Positions 1-12,899 of a DNA stretch of 64,000 nt are shown piece after piece. The position numbers were made by a program, and so were the translations under genes. The DNA is from Leptodontidium sp. MPI-SDFR-AT-0119. Taxonomy: Eukaryota > Ascomycota > Leotiomycetes > Helotiales > Leptodontidiaceae. Positions within the stretch are counted from its first letter, which is position 1; each line of letters begins with the position of its first letter. The notes under the pieces were generated by a model that ran no database searches, was not told the origin of the DNA, and worked only from the letters and a program-made list of their open reading frames with translations. The stretch lies in contig JAHLEZ010000014.1 in the NCBI GenBank assembly GCA_020726505.1, positions 434,001 to 498,000 on the forward strand, written 5' to 3'.

Positions 1-2239
1 AACACCTAAAAACCACTCTATTAGTTCTCCTCTAGTGAGCTCGTATACTGTATTCAAGCCGTTAATAATAAGTTGAGCGTCTTTAAGGGCTAAAGCGTGG
101 TATAACACTTAAATATCGTTGACATAGAAAATAATAAAGACTAAACGTTACTCGTTTATAAAGATATAAAGCTCCTCCTTATAAGGGATTAACCTTAACT
201 TTAACAAAGTTCTGGTAAAGTCTCCGTACTATAGTACTAGCGAGTCTCTGAGTCTATAAAGCGCACGATTAACCTCCACTACTATACCGTCTTATTTAAA
301 TCCGTCTAGTAAGTAACAGCGTACGCGAGCACTCGATTCGCTCTGTTTAGCGTTAATAAAGGCGTTAACAATATCAAATTAAATCATCTCTAAATCAAAT
401 TAAGCCGCTATTATTATAGCGGTCCTAAAAGAGCGAGCAGCCAAGGTAACTGTATATATTAAGAGAATTAACGTTTCGGGTTATAAGTCTCCCCTAACAA
501 CAACTCGCGAGCGACACCTAGTCAAATACCTTAATGAATCGACTTTGGCGTAAAATACTTATTTTAATAGTATTAGTTATTTAGTAGCGAAGCTTTATTT
601 AACGACTCTCTAGCAGTTGCGCGACTTTAAGTTAGTGATTTCCTTAATTACGTCGGCTCGGAAGTACTCTCCTAGAGGGTAATCCTTGAGGTCTCTCTAA
701 TTTAATAGGTCCTTTAGTAATTAGGATTAGTGTATTCGTAAGAGATTAACTAGTTGTCGAATTTCGACATTTTTAAGAACAGACGCTAAAATAATAGCGT
801 AGACTACACTCAAGTCTTTCCCGTCTCTTTATACTAGTTCTTAACTAGGCCAAAAGGTCCCTAGAAAGTCCTTTAAATGCTCACGGTTACTCGATAGGTT
901 TAATGATTCTGTAATTAACTCTCTAACAGTTACTATATAGACGCTTCGATTCGGTTTCGTTATCTTACTACTAACTCGAGTCTTTCGACTGTCGCTAGTT
1001 ACTTGATCTTCTACCCTCTTCCTCTATAAAGGTTTAAGTAAGTTATTGTTAGTTAGGGCCGGAAGTAATAAGTATTACTTTATACTTAATTCTTCCCTTA
1101 AATCTAACGAATTAAGATACTCCTTATACTTTATTATTTAAGGCGGAGCTTCTAATTACTTAAGGCCGGCACCTTGAGTAAGTGCTCCCCGACGCTTGAG
1201 ACCGCGCTCTCAGTCGTATAGCCCTTAAAAGTATATAACAACTTGTAATATTAATTAGCGCTTAACTTTTATATCTCTTTCAAAGTTTAGTACGCTACGT
1301 AAGACATCTCTCTTAGTTGTGCTCTAAGACACTAACTGTCTTAATTTGTCGACTCGTTTTAAGACCTAATTAGGGTGCTCGTAAGTAAGAAGTCTAATAC
1401 TCTTCCTTAGTTGTTTTATCCCTGAGTTTTTACTAATAAGAGTTCTATTAATCCTAACTTTTCTAAGGGCAGTATTAGTTACTCTACCCCCGTAGTTAAA
1501 AGCTTAATTAAAGGCTGTGGCGCCCCTGAGGTTATAAACTCAGTAGTTTCTATAGAACTTATTACTTAACTTAGTTATTCCTTTTTTAAGGTAATACTTA
1601 TTATTAATTCTAGTATATTAAGTGCGCTTAGTCGATTAATTATATCGGTTCTAGCGTCCTGGGGTCCCTCCTCTTCTTCTAGTATTTTAATAAGATCTCT
1701 TAATATTAAGCGCGGCTAGCCGACCGCTCTCTCCACGTTTAGAGAGCCCGAATAAAAGAGGGATTCGTTAAAAGTAACGTTTTAAGTTACTATTACACGC
1801 TATAATTGAAGTACCCAGACCTTATATATGTTAGACGAGACGTATCTTACTAGGTATCTAAGGTGCGCTCTTAAGTTGACTTTAAATGCTCTCTTTTATT
1901 AAAGAGCCTCTTAGTCCTTAATTATAAGGTAGGCTCTACAGCCGTACGCCTATATATTACTCTAGTCAGGTCGTATATCGGTGTTAAGCTTCTAAATAAG
2001 CTTAGGGTCGTAATACTGAAAATATTGCCTAAACTAGGCGTAGAAGATCTCATTTAGACTTTTAAAGCCTTTTCGAGTAGCCGGACTTATATTATAAAGA
2101 GTAATTGCCGCTATAACTACTTCCGTCTAAAGCTCCTTTAGTAAATTTACTAAAAGGCGTATTTTAATAGACTTTTCGATAATTTCCTTACTTACGCACT
2201 TAGCTCCCCTATTAAGTTAGTGCGTATACGAAGGGGTAC
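1..2239 (-). mobile_element. Copia-H, left piece: RIP-degraded Ty1/copia pol (integrase end and reverse transcriptase)
   Basis: Heavily degenerate, AT-rich sequence with no usable frame. On the minus strand near 105-135 it reads FIIFYVNDI, a decayed copy of the copia reverse-transcriptase YVDD active site (D to N, a G-to-A change), which sets both family and orientation. The piece is the 3' part of the pol of an element whose upstream part lies at 22,093-24,218 and 31,778-32,721; it was split by Copia-1 at 2240. The RNase H and 3' LTR would lie left of the window. TpA is very common while CpA and TpG are scarce, as expected after RIP. Assignment to the same element as the right-hand pieces rests on orientation, domain order and the target-site duplications, and is an inference. 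Confidence 0.65.
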
Positions 2240-2513
2240 TGTTGGGATAGCCTTAGCTGAGGGGCATTCTCTTACTCTGACAGCTTCTAAAGATAGTCGT
2301 CTCTCCTGGCCAAATAAAGCTTGGTTTTATACCTTGCCTCCTAGTTTCGTACGAGTAATGCTTATACGAGCTACGGGGTTTAATACGTAATGTATTTAAG
2401 GTAGCTTTCCCTTTTGTACGAAAGGGACACACGGAATATACTTAATTAAACTTCACTTGTTGTATTCTTTGTTACCTTAATATTAAGTATCGAACCTTAG
2501 TTAGATATTAACA
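2240..2513 (+). repeat. Copia-1 5' LTR
   Basis: 274 bp, starting TGTTGGGATAG and ending AACA. It aligns over its full length with 21,819-22,092, almost all differences being transitions. Confidence 0.85.
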
Positions 2514-3740
2514 CTAATTAGTGGTTAAATAACCACAGAACAGTTAAGTAATACTTTTGTACGACGACAATTAAAAAGACAGACCGGAGAGGCAAACTAA
2601 TTAGACCTTACGTCGGCGACTAACAGAAGAAGACGATTCGTACGACAATTAGAAAGACAGACTAGAGAGGCAAACTAATTAAACCTTGTGTCGGCGACTA
2701 ATAGAAGAAGATAATTCGTACAATCTGAGGATTCACGGAACGCAAACACGACTTGACAACTTTTTATTAACTTTCGTACGAAGAAGGACACGATAATTCC
2801 ACTACTAAAGGTCACCTACCTATTGGATACGGAAACATAAGGGGAACCTTTTGACCTTACGAACGACGAGTATTAAACGCTTAAGCGAGTTAATAACTAC
2901 ATTACCTTAGCCCTCGTACGATACCGCCAAAAAGAGTTTTAGGACTATAGACTTTAAGAAGAATTCAAGGAAGGCTTTAAAGGATAGACGGAAGATATAT
3001 TTATTATTAAATCTCAGGAAGCTATTAAAGATCTTCGTATATACCTCCTAGATCACGGAGTATAAGTACGAGAGTAAAGGGGGTTTATCTCGTACGCTTA
3101 AACGTTAGTAGATGTTTTAGAAGAGGAGGAACTACATGAGTGGACAGATCAAAATCGAAGGACTTATGCCTAATAGAAATCCTAAGGGTAAGACAGAAAC
3201 CGGCAAGGTACTCCGACTTTAATTATACGAAGCGAACTACTAACGAGACACGCTATTTCGGACAATTCTAGAGATTCCCTAATTATACGAACTTAAGAGG
3301 TAGAAGACTTACTCTTAGAGCTAATTCAAATAACTCAACGACAGCCTTAAACGTCCGGACAATATCTAAGTCCTCCGCCTTATGTCGTTTTGAACGAGAA
3401 CACGGTTAGTTTTAACCGGACTTTGTACGTAAACCTGGCAAGGTCTTTATTATTAAATAAAGGTTAAACAATTAAATAACGTTACTTAGCGTACGAACGT
3501 TTTAGTCCTACGCCACATCCGGCCTTAGACAACAACCTTCTAAGTCAGGACTAAGCCTATGAAACCGTCGAACGACTACTGAGACAATATTCGTACAAAG
3601 ATAATCTATTGACCCCAAGAGCTCCTCCGCCGGAACTGACCGTATTATATAAGTCTCGGACAATTATCCCGAACTCACGGTTATTAATAGACTTAATAAA
3701 GGTTTATAGTAACGAGAGCCGGAAGTACGGCGGAGAATAG
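2514..3740 (+). pseudogene. Copia-1 leader and start of decayed gag
   Basis: Between the 5' LTR and the gypsy insertion. It holds a near-perfect 16-bp palindrome (2521-2536, GTGGTTAA/ATAACCAC), a two-copy 78-bp tandem repeat (2565-2720) and then decayed gag. No open frame survives. The last four bases, ATAG, are repeated after the gypsy element at 15,999-16,002 and form its target-site duplication. Confidence 0.6.
2565..2720 (+). repeat. 78-bp tandem repeat, two copies, in the Copia-1 leader
   Basis: Copy 1 is 2565-2642 and copy 2 is 2643-2720; both begin CGACAATTA and end ATTCGTA. They differ at a handful of positions, mostly transitions, so the duplication predates at least part of the RIP damage. 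Confidence 0.85.
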
Positions 3741-4021
3741 TGTGGGAGGGACGAACCCTAATCCACACAACAAGAGGGTAGTATATAGCGAGCCACTAGA
3801 GGAGATTTTAGGCTCTGTAAATAACAGATCAATCAAATCTAAAGATATTATATATCTGGAGAGTACGAATCGGCGAAGGAGGGGAGGGAAAAGAGTTCTA
3901 ATAAATAGAATATATCTAGTGTTACGTTCTTGACGTTCTATAGTCAAGTGTTAGCTCCTTATATATGCGAAGGACTAGCGCAGTCATGTAACAAAAGAAA
4001 TCAGGGGCTGTCCCTACCACA
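3741..4021 (-). repeat. Gypsy 3' LTR (element runs on the minus strand)
   Basis: 281 bp from TGTGGGAGGGAC to ACCACA on the plus strand. It matches 15,718-15,998 with scattered transitions. Short open frames on both strands here also appear in the other LTR and are not genes. Confidence 0.9.
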
Positions 4022-4025
4022 TGCG

Positions 4026-4040
4026 TCCCCCCCTTCAAAG
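4026..4040 (-). other. Gypsy polypurine tract
   Basis: On the minus strand this reads CTTTGAAGGGGGGGA, four bases before the 3' LTR, the expected place for the plus-strand primer of reverse transcription. Confidence 0.75.
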
Positions 4041-4179
4041 ACTCTGCTCGCCCTCGAGCAATATATACTAAAAAGAAGTAAACAACTAATCAGAGCGTCT
4101 CAAATCGTCAGCAAGATGCTATATAGCCAGTGTATACAAAGTCCCGTGATAGTTAACCTGTTACCTTTGAAGTAAACAA

Positions 4180-7100
4180 TCGTCTCGCTTAGCACCTTCC
4201 TGCCCCCCTATATAAGGCTGGCTCTCCCCCACTAACTTTCTAACTTCAACTCCCTAAATACAACAACCTCTCCTTAGCACTATTCTCTCTATAAAGCACC
4301 TCAACACGTCTCGATCTCTTTCCTCCTTCTTTCCATTAATCAAATAACACCTCTTACACCTTCTCTCGTTATAACACTTCTAAAGAAAGCAAACTTCCCC
4401 GCCAAGCTTATGTCAAGATCGACTTCACTATTACTTTTCCTATATTACCAAGGCAAGATCTTCTTCTATTCAACGATAACTTCAGCTACTATAACTCCAG
4501 GTATCCTCAAAGGTCTCTCTACCGCCAATTCTTCGCTATTCAGTACCTTTAGGGCAATAACCTTAGCCTTCACTATCAACTTTAGCGCGCTATTAGAGCT
4601 TAGTACCTTGAACTTCGTTATTGCCTAGTCGTAGAGGTGACGTAACAGAGAGCTTTTTTTACTTACTTACTTCCTTCTTACTAGACAGTAACTTCTTCCG
4701 CAACACTTAAGTTGACTTATATATAGTCTCTACTTAGCTTTCTCGCACCTCGATCTCTAAACAACAACTTCAATATAAAGTCAAGTCGCCTTAACGCGGT
4801 AAGTTGACTTTCTATAACACTATCTAAGCTCTACTAACTCCTCGTAGACCTTCAAGAAGAGTCCTTCGTTGTCAGCCACCTTAGAGGTGCCATCGAAATC
4901 GGTTCACATCTCAGCCCAAGCGCTCTCAGTTTCAACACTAAAGGTCAATACTATAGAAGTCTTAACGCGTCTTAACTTCGTGAGTTATACTCCCATCTCT
5001 TCTCCTGTACTTAACTAGTCATTCACAGATTATGCTAACACCTTTCCTATACTAATCACAGTACGACTACTATCTTTAGTCCTCAACTCGTGTTTTAAGA
5101 AATACTCAAAGTAAACTCCAGGACTTCACCTTGACGTCATCTGAGCTAAGTATTAAACTACTTAACCTCTTCGCAGCGCTAGTGCTTACATTCTCTTAAT
5201 AGGTCAAGGAAACGATACCATCTGTCTTCTTTAGGTTCGTAAACTAATAAGAATCAAGGCCACCTCGTGCGACTACTTACATTAAACTCTACCCCTTAGG
5301 CTAAGAACGTGCGTGTCGCGCCGTATTAATCTTCCCTTAATAATAAGTCACTAAGTAGCTTTCAGGTCCCTCCACAAATACGCTCTTATTACACCTACAC
5401 AAGTCACACTACTGAAGATAAGTGACATCATTCCGCTAGTCTCTTATTAATTAGTTAGTTAAATAGGGTAAAGGTTAAATCCGCTAACTTCGAAGGTTTA
5501 TGGCAGAAAGCCGGGAGGAGTAGGAAAACTAACGGTCGTAATACGTCGAGCAGGGTTAGGAGGCTACAATAAGTTCTTAGTTCTTAGTGTAGTAGAAATA
5601 GCCCCTTCTCCCCTTAACAAGTAAGTCACCTCTTATTATTAAAGCTAACAGAGAGTCTTTAAAACAACTGAGCTTTTTAGGGGCAAAAGAGTTTAGTTAA
5701 CTCAAGTACTATTAAGCTAGTAATAACTAAGTATAAGATAGCATATTGTGGGGTCCTACTAACTAGAGATCTTCTCGGAATAGTAATTTAGTCTTAGTTA
5801 AGGTCTCTTGATTACTTTAGTTCTTTAATAGGGGTTAAAGAACTTGTTGTTAATCTCGAGGTCGAAGCTAGACTTAACTCCTGACTAGTTACTCTATAAG
5901 TTGTTGACTTTGTCCCTGTCCGTTTTACTTAACGACACCTCTCGGAATGATATAGTAGGCGGTGACGAAACATCTATAAGAACACCTAAGGTCACTCCCT
6001 TAGCCTTAATTAGTTACTAGTACTTAATACTAAACTTAGCTAGAGGTCGAGGGTATAAAGTCTTTATTACTTTAGTGATATTAATACGAGCCTAGAATAG
6101 CGGCACTCTTACTTATAAGTCTATTATAGTCGCAGAACTATTGTACTATATTTGAAAGTTGTCTATAACTTGCAGTCTCTTACTAGCACTCTAAGTACGA
6201 AGTATACTACCTCTTGTTTATTAACACTAGTGAATAGTAAGAGAAGTCTTTATTCTTTTAGACTTTCCGACAGGAAGGGACTAAGAGGTATCGACGTATA
6301 TATAGAAGGGGCCCTAACTTAGTAGGCGAGAGACTTTAGACAGAGCTAATTAGGGGTAGTCGATTAATACTTGATCCCTGAAAGGTTTACTAGTTAGGGG
6401 TCGTCGGCTAATGGTATACTTAGACCTCTAACACGTGAGGTAAAGTTGGCGTTAGCTATATTCTGTCGCCTATAATAAGAGATCTTCTTAGATAAATCGC
6501 GAACCTCCCTAAGACTTACTTAGGCTTATTAACGAGAGTACTAACTAGTAAATTCCTAGATCTGAGGCTATTATAGACAGTCCTTGAGGTTTTAGAGAGT
6601 ACGGCTCTGATTCCGAGCGTATTGTTAGCTCTTCGCTAGGAGATTTCCTAGACTTCTGCCTGCCTTATATAAATCGTGTGATCTACTTACTAGTTCAAGG
6701 CTAGTTTGTCGATAGTGCTCTTAGTGTCGTCCTTTATAAATCGCTGTGCGCTACATTAAGGTTAATGGCTCTATAAGTGTTAGCTTTATCCCTAAGAACA
6801 ATGGACTTACTTCGTTATTTCCTCTCTTTTTATTAATTACTAAGAGTTAGCGCCTGGGTATATTACGTCTATATTCTTTGGGGTGTCTAGCACGTTAGAC
6901 TCGAATTTCTAGCCTAGGCCACAGGTTTAACCTGCCGTTTTAGAATCTAGTCTTACGGATCGAGCCCGACAACTGGCTTATTTAAACGAAGTTACTTTCT
7001 GCCGCCTAAAATATCGTTAGCTTAATAATAACAGTCTCGTTCTAAACCTATTGTATATTCACATGTGGCAAGTAGTCTATAAGGGCGCTAGTTTCTTGTT

Positions 7101-7285
7101 GAGTTTTACTCCGAGAGATAAGTGTTCTTGTAACACGGGGCTAATGTTCTCTCTGACTTACTTAGGGCTATATAGGCTCTTCTTCGTGTTTGTTATAGTA
7201 CTAAGGTGTCTTAAATTGTGGTTCTTAGTAATACGAAGTCGGTTTAGTGATCATTTTGATGATTTTAATGTGCGGCAGTATGTCG
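4180..7285 (+). other. Extra 3.1-kb segment of the gypsy element with a plus-strand promoter-like leader and ORF remnant
   Basis: This lies between the polypurine tract at the 3' LTR and an internal copy of it at 7286-7300. On the plus strand, antisense to gag-pol, there is a TATA-like CTATATAAGG at 4209-4218, a CT-rich run typical of fungal transcript leaders, and an ATG at 4410 opening a 72-codon frame (4410-4628). Further frames with few stops lie around 4870-5100. The stretch 4180-5300 keeps more CpA than the rest of the block. No homologue was recognised and RIP stops break every longer frame. It may be the relic of an antisense gene; that is an inference. Confidence 0.35.
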
Positions 7286-7300
7286 TCCCCCCCTTCAAAG
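7286..7300 (-). other. Internal copy of the gypsy polypurine tract
   Basis: Identical to the terminal tract over 20 bases (7284-7303 against 4024-4043), 3260 bp upstream in the element's own direction. It sits past the integrase end and could mark an older 3' boundary or a central polypurine tract. Confidence 0.6.
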
Positions 7301-10300
7301 ACTGGGGGTGCGTCCTCGTATTAGCTCCTTAACACTAAAGCCTTAATACCGAAGTGTTAGCTTTAAGTTTTGTGTCGTGACAGTTGCTCGTAGAAGTGAG
7401 TGACAGTTGTTAAGGCTAGGTTTATTTAGTTAAAGAAATGTTGTCGGCGACACTAACGTGTAGAGCGTATATGTTTATTCCGAGTCAGATACTACTTAGT
7501 ACTTACTGTGCTACTGTGCTGACAATTCGGGGACTCTAATCACTATCCTATCGTCCTTAACACGCTATATCGTCGGAATCGTAAGGTTCTCTAAGAATTC
7601 AGGGTCGTTAAAGTATTATAAATCAACGTCTAGTTCAAGATTCAGAGGAGTCAAGTTATTGTCTTCGCTAGAGGCCTCTCCCACTTTATTATTATCGTTA
7701 TAAATGAAGTTGTTCCTCTTATAGAAGAGCTTAAGCTTATTGCCGGCGAAGGTTTATCGTAGCTAAGGGCTATCATCGCCGAGTTCCTTAAGTCTATAAT
7801 AGCCTTTATTAGTATAAGTTTCAGCGATCTCGTAAGGACTTAGCCACCTGAAGTCGAGTGCTTGGTTTGAGGACATATTATTCTCTCGTACTAAGTCCTA
7901 GCGAAGCACTAAATCTTTCTTTCTAAATAGTCTCTTCCGTATATTGTGTTTAAGATTAAAGGCTTCCTTGCCTTCTTGACGACGTCGAGTCTTCCTAAAG
8001 ATAGCCTCATCGATATATTCCTGTCTTATCTGAAACTATATAACTCTAAGCTATAGTAACTTCGATCAGTCACGAACCTCCTTAGTAAACAACGTTCTCT
8101 ATATTAAGTTTCTTGTCTCAATAAATAAGATCGCCTCCCTACTGTATACCATATAAAATAGTATATAACTAGTTAGACTATATATAGTAATTCTATTAGT
8201 AAATAATACTGCAGAAAGGTTATTAGTCTAACGTCCTTTCATTTTTGACAAGGCATTCTTAATAAGTCCATGGCCTCGTTCGATCATTCCGTTAGCTCTA
8301 GCGTTATACGCCGAGATCTTAATTCGCTCGACCTCCATTCTATTAAGTAACTCCAGCACTTCCCCCATATTCTCAGTTCCTCTATTTATAACAAGTCTCC
8401 AAAACAACTTATAACAGCAAATAATATCTTCTTAGATAAAAGTAATAATGTGTTTAGCCTCTCTAATAGGGAGAGCTCTAGCTTCAGCCCATCTACTCAT
8501 GTCGTCTCTTACAACAACAAAGTAGCCTTTTCCCCTATGTAGTAGTATATAAGTAATATCTAATGCCCACTTTTCTATAAGTCTATTCGATGTGGGGTAA
8601 AGAGGCTCCTTAAGACGTTTTACTAATTAGAGTTAATAATTCTTATATATTCAGACGTATTCTATACAGTTAGTAAATAGTCCCTTCCAAAAGTACCGCG
8701 TGGCAATACAGTAATAAGTACTTTCTCTCCCTTTATAACTAGAATTATTATAGTAGCTCCGAAGTATAATTTCCTTCTCCTTATTAGTGTTAATAATAAG
8801 TCTAACAGTAGAACCTTTTATAAGGAGCCTCTAAATCCGGCGACTATGCACACTATAGTTCAAGGCTTCTTATTTAAAAACACGAAACTACTTTCTAGTT
8901 ATATCTTTAGGAGTCTTAAGTGTCGTTAGGTATCAGGCAATTTACTAGTATCTTTCGCTATATTTATTAGTTAAGATAAGTAGCCCTTCTCTATTAGAGC
9001 TTAAATTATTAAAGGAGTTAAGTTCCCCTTTGTCTCTTAAGTATTACACTTTTACTTTTATATTTAGTAAGATGTCGTTTCGTTTATATAGTTTAAGGTC
9101 TATTATTACTTCTTTAGGTTCTGAATTAGTAAGTTCTTCGGCGTTAAATGCTTTCACAAGGCAGATCTTATAGGCTCCTAACTTAGAAAGTATCTAATCC
9201 TCGTCCGTATTACTCTCTTCTAGTATGTCGTTAATATACCTTAGCCTCCTAGAGAGCTAATCAGTAACGACGTGTATTAAGCCTTTGACATGCCGAACTT
9301 CGAAATTAAACAAGCGTATCTAAGTAAGCTATCTAGTAAGTAGGGCGCTAGGATGATCGTGTATAGCTCTATTTAGTTGAGTAATTAAGGTGTTAGCGTC
9401 TATTTTAATAATAAAGTATACGTCAACGAGTTAAATCTTGAGTTTCTTTAAAATATAAAGTATGCCTTTACACTCTCACTTGGTGGCATCGTACTTAACT
9501 TCGGTCTTACTCTAAAAACCACTCTTATACCTCGTAGGTCGTATCTTATTTGTTAGAGAGTCTCTTTAGCCGAGGAAACCGCCTTAACTCGTGCCACTAA
9601 AATCGACACTAATAACTATCTCTCTAACACTTTCGCTATAATCAATCCGGCATAAAACTAAAAATGAGTATAACGCATCTTTAAGAGTTTATATTACTTT
9701 GTCGTGAATCTCTAGGTCCTAGAAGAATTTGACTCCTTTTTTAAATAATACGTATAATAACTTAGCAATTAGTCGGAAGTTTTTGATCTAAATTCGGAAG
9801 TAAATAATAAGGCCTAGGAATGCCTTGACTTCTATTAAGTTACTTAGTGGGTTCTAGTTCTTAATCTTAATTAAGTGTCTTGCCGAAGGTTCTCTCCCCT
9901 TAGAGTTACAAGCGTATCCCACAATGTCTATACTATCTAAGTAAAACTGAGACTTTAGTCTAATAATAGTACTTACTCTTTTTAAGCGTTCTAGTGTCTT
10001 ATCGAGGTTTTAAATATACTTTAAGATAAATCTTCGGATTCCAGGACGAGCTTCTTTTTAGTTGTAGTCCGTGTATAGTCCCTTAACTCTTATATTATCT
10101 AAGAATAGTATAGCCACGCTAGAAATCAGTGGCTTTAGTATACGAGTGATCGTTCTAATAAACTAAGTAATAGAGTTTATAGCACCCTAAGGGAGAGTTA
10201 TGTTCTTGACTAAGCCCACGTTCGGAACATAAAAAGTAGTCATGTCTCGACTAGACTTGTAAAGAATTTGTTAATTGTAGCCGGAGTATAAGTCAACAAG

Positions 10301-11216
10301 ACTAACGATATAATAACTAGTAAATTCTTCAGAGAACTCATCTACTAAAGGTAGAAGATTAGTATCCCTTTAAGTGACGGCATTTAGTATAATAACTAAG
10401 TTAATAAGTCTATATTTTCCAGATTCTTTCTTTTTTACTAGAAACTAAGCATTTCAGTACAAGCCTTTAGAAAGCTTAAGAACACCTTTATTAAGACGCT
10501 CTTACACTATTTTTGTGACTTCCGGGACTAAAGCTCGTGGCAACGGAAAATTGGGGGCTTATTAAGCTTTGTGCTCGATAGTCTTAATAACGACAAGGGG
10601 AGAAATATCCTCGTGAAACCTGCCACATTCGGGCCAATCGAATGCTATGGCTCCTTCTCTATTGATTATCATTTCATCGAAGAGAGCTCTCTCTTCGGGG
10701 AGTAACAGCTTTCTGACATCGAGTTTAGCTAGTCTCTCCGGCGTAAGTCGGGAGTTGCGGGGTATACTCGTAAAGCGTAGTAGTAACAAATCTTAGTATC
10801 TCCCTAATTGTTCTTATTCAGTCCCTCTGTCCTTTGATCTCTTATACTAGTCGTCTCTGCCTCCTGGAGGGTCGCCTATAAGGTCGGCTTTGTCAACTGG
10901 CTGGACTTTCTTGGCTTTCGATTTGTACATAGTCCCTACCCGAGCTGTGGCATTCTGAGTGTTTCGAAAAGGGTTCTTAATTAAGAGGTCGTCGTATGTC
11001 GTCGTCTATTCGAAGGTAGGCGTGGCTTCGGTTAAAGAACTAACTCTAAAAGCTCCAGGAAAGAATAATTCCACAGTTGACTTCTCTTCTGAGAATGTGT
11101 CTGAGATTACCTCTTACTAAAAATCATTAAGTACTAATTTTAGGACGCAAAACTCCCTTTCTAAGTACTTAATAAGAATAATATCGTCTTTATTAATATA
11201 ACTTAGTACTGCTTTG

Positions 11217-11230
11217 TCCCCCCCTTCAAA
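11217..11230 (-). other. Third polypurine-tract copy inside the gypsy element
   Basis: The same seven-G core preceded by TTTGAA on the minus strand, upstream of the reverse-transcriptase region. Fourteen bases match the other two copies. Confidence 0.5.
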
Positions 11231-12899
11231 AAGCTTGCCCCTAAGCTTTAGTAATTAAAGGTTATATTATAAGGGGTCGATCGAGCATTCCAAGGCACCG
11301 ACAGCAGCGCTCGATATACAGTCAATTACTCTTTTCCCGAGAAGTCTTCTTCTTCGTAACTATCTTCAAAGTCCGTTTGTTCTAAAAAGATTATGCCTAT
11401 CCCGTTTTCTTCTTAAAGAGCTTTAGCGTCCTTAGTATTCTCTATAGTATTATTAGTTTTGACTATAATAATATCTCTTGATCACTGATCTTAAAACTGA
11501 GCTAGCATAATGCCTCTATTATAGTCTCTGGGATAGCGGAACAATACTCTAGCTTTGCGGAAGAATAGAAAGCCTAGAATGACCTTTATACTAAGGGCGT
11601 CCATAATATAGAATCTATTATTGACAACGTAGTTGCCTATAGTAACTGTAATATTATTAGCAAATCTAACAAATCGGGACTTAACTCTAGTGATTGTCTT
11701 TAGAGTTATAGTCTAGCTTCTAGTAATAAGAAGCTCCAGGAGAGTAGCTACTTCAAGTGTTATACAACTAACTTCAGCTCTTGTGTCAAGGGTAACTCTG
11801 ACATCAGTGACCTTAGTTCGGCTAAGTATAGTAACAATAACCTTTAGTACTGGCGAGAAGTATGAGTTTCCTGTCTCAGCTATTATCCTTAGTAAGGCTA
11901 CTTCAGTATATAGTAGTTCTTGAGCGCGAGTGCGTTTCGTTAGAAGGTTCCTAAAGATATACTTACTAAGTAATATTATAGTTCTAAGTAATACTATAAG
12001 GATCGGACCAAAGACCGGGATAGCGCTAACTATAAGCCATAGTACTGAGTTGTTAATAAGAGCTTCTTATTATATAAACAATTGAAGTCGCTAGCGTCTT
12101 TATTATGTTCTGAACTTTGCCGCTAGTAGATTTCTTAAGATAGAACTGTGAGTTATAATGCGCTCTTCCTAATGTTTATACTTTAACTTAAGGCCTTCCC
12201 GTTTAATTTCCTCAAGTCGCCGTCTATAATTCGCAGTCACAGAAACATCAGTGGCATAGAGGTTCGGAAGAGTATATAGAGTGCCGTGAAGTGGTTTTTA
12301 ATACACAATAATATCTTCCCTAGTTGTTAACTCTAGTTCTTCGAACTCTAAAGTACTAATATTAGTGATTAATTCCTTTTATATACGTCGGTCAATCGTT
12401 CTAGTGGAGAGACGAGATACTTTAGGCGGGTCTATAAGGACTATGATTTCTCTTAGCGTGAAGTTTCCGGGAAGCTCCTTCTATGCGAGTAATTTGTCTA
12501 AGATATTGTTAAGCCTATAACTATTCTAAGTCAACGTCTCTTACACGCGAGGACTTCGGGATAACGCTATATAGGATATAAGTCTAGGGATAACTGATAG
12601 TGTTATTAGTGCCTCAGACTTCGAAGCTCTCTTTCTTGTTGTGCTACTAGTAAGTGATGTTTTAGAAGGTGTTTTTAGTGTCGTGGTAGATGTCGTTTTC
12701 GTGCTCAGGTCAGAGACTTTAGACTTATTGCGGGCTAGAATCTATTGCGGTGTTATTCTAGTCTCCGCTAAGCTGTCGACGTCCATAATATCAGCGAACT
12801 TGACTAGTTCTTCAACATCGCGGGGTGCCTTTAGTTTACTATAAGTAGATTGAGACTTAATCTTCTCTTAGAGCTTATCTGAAGTCTTGTACGGCTCTT

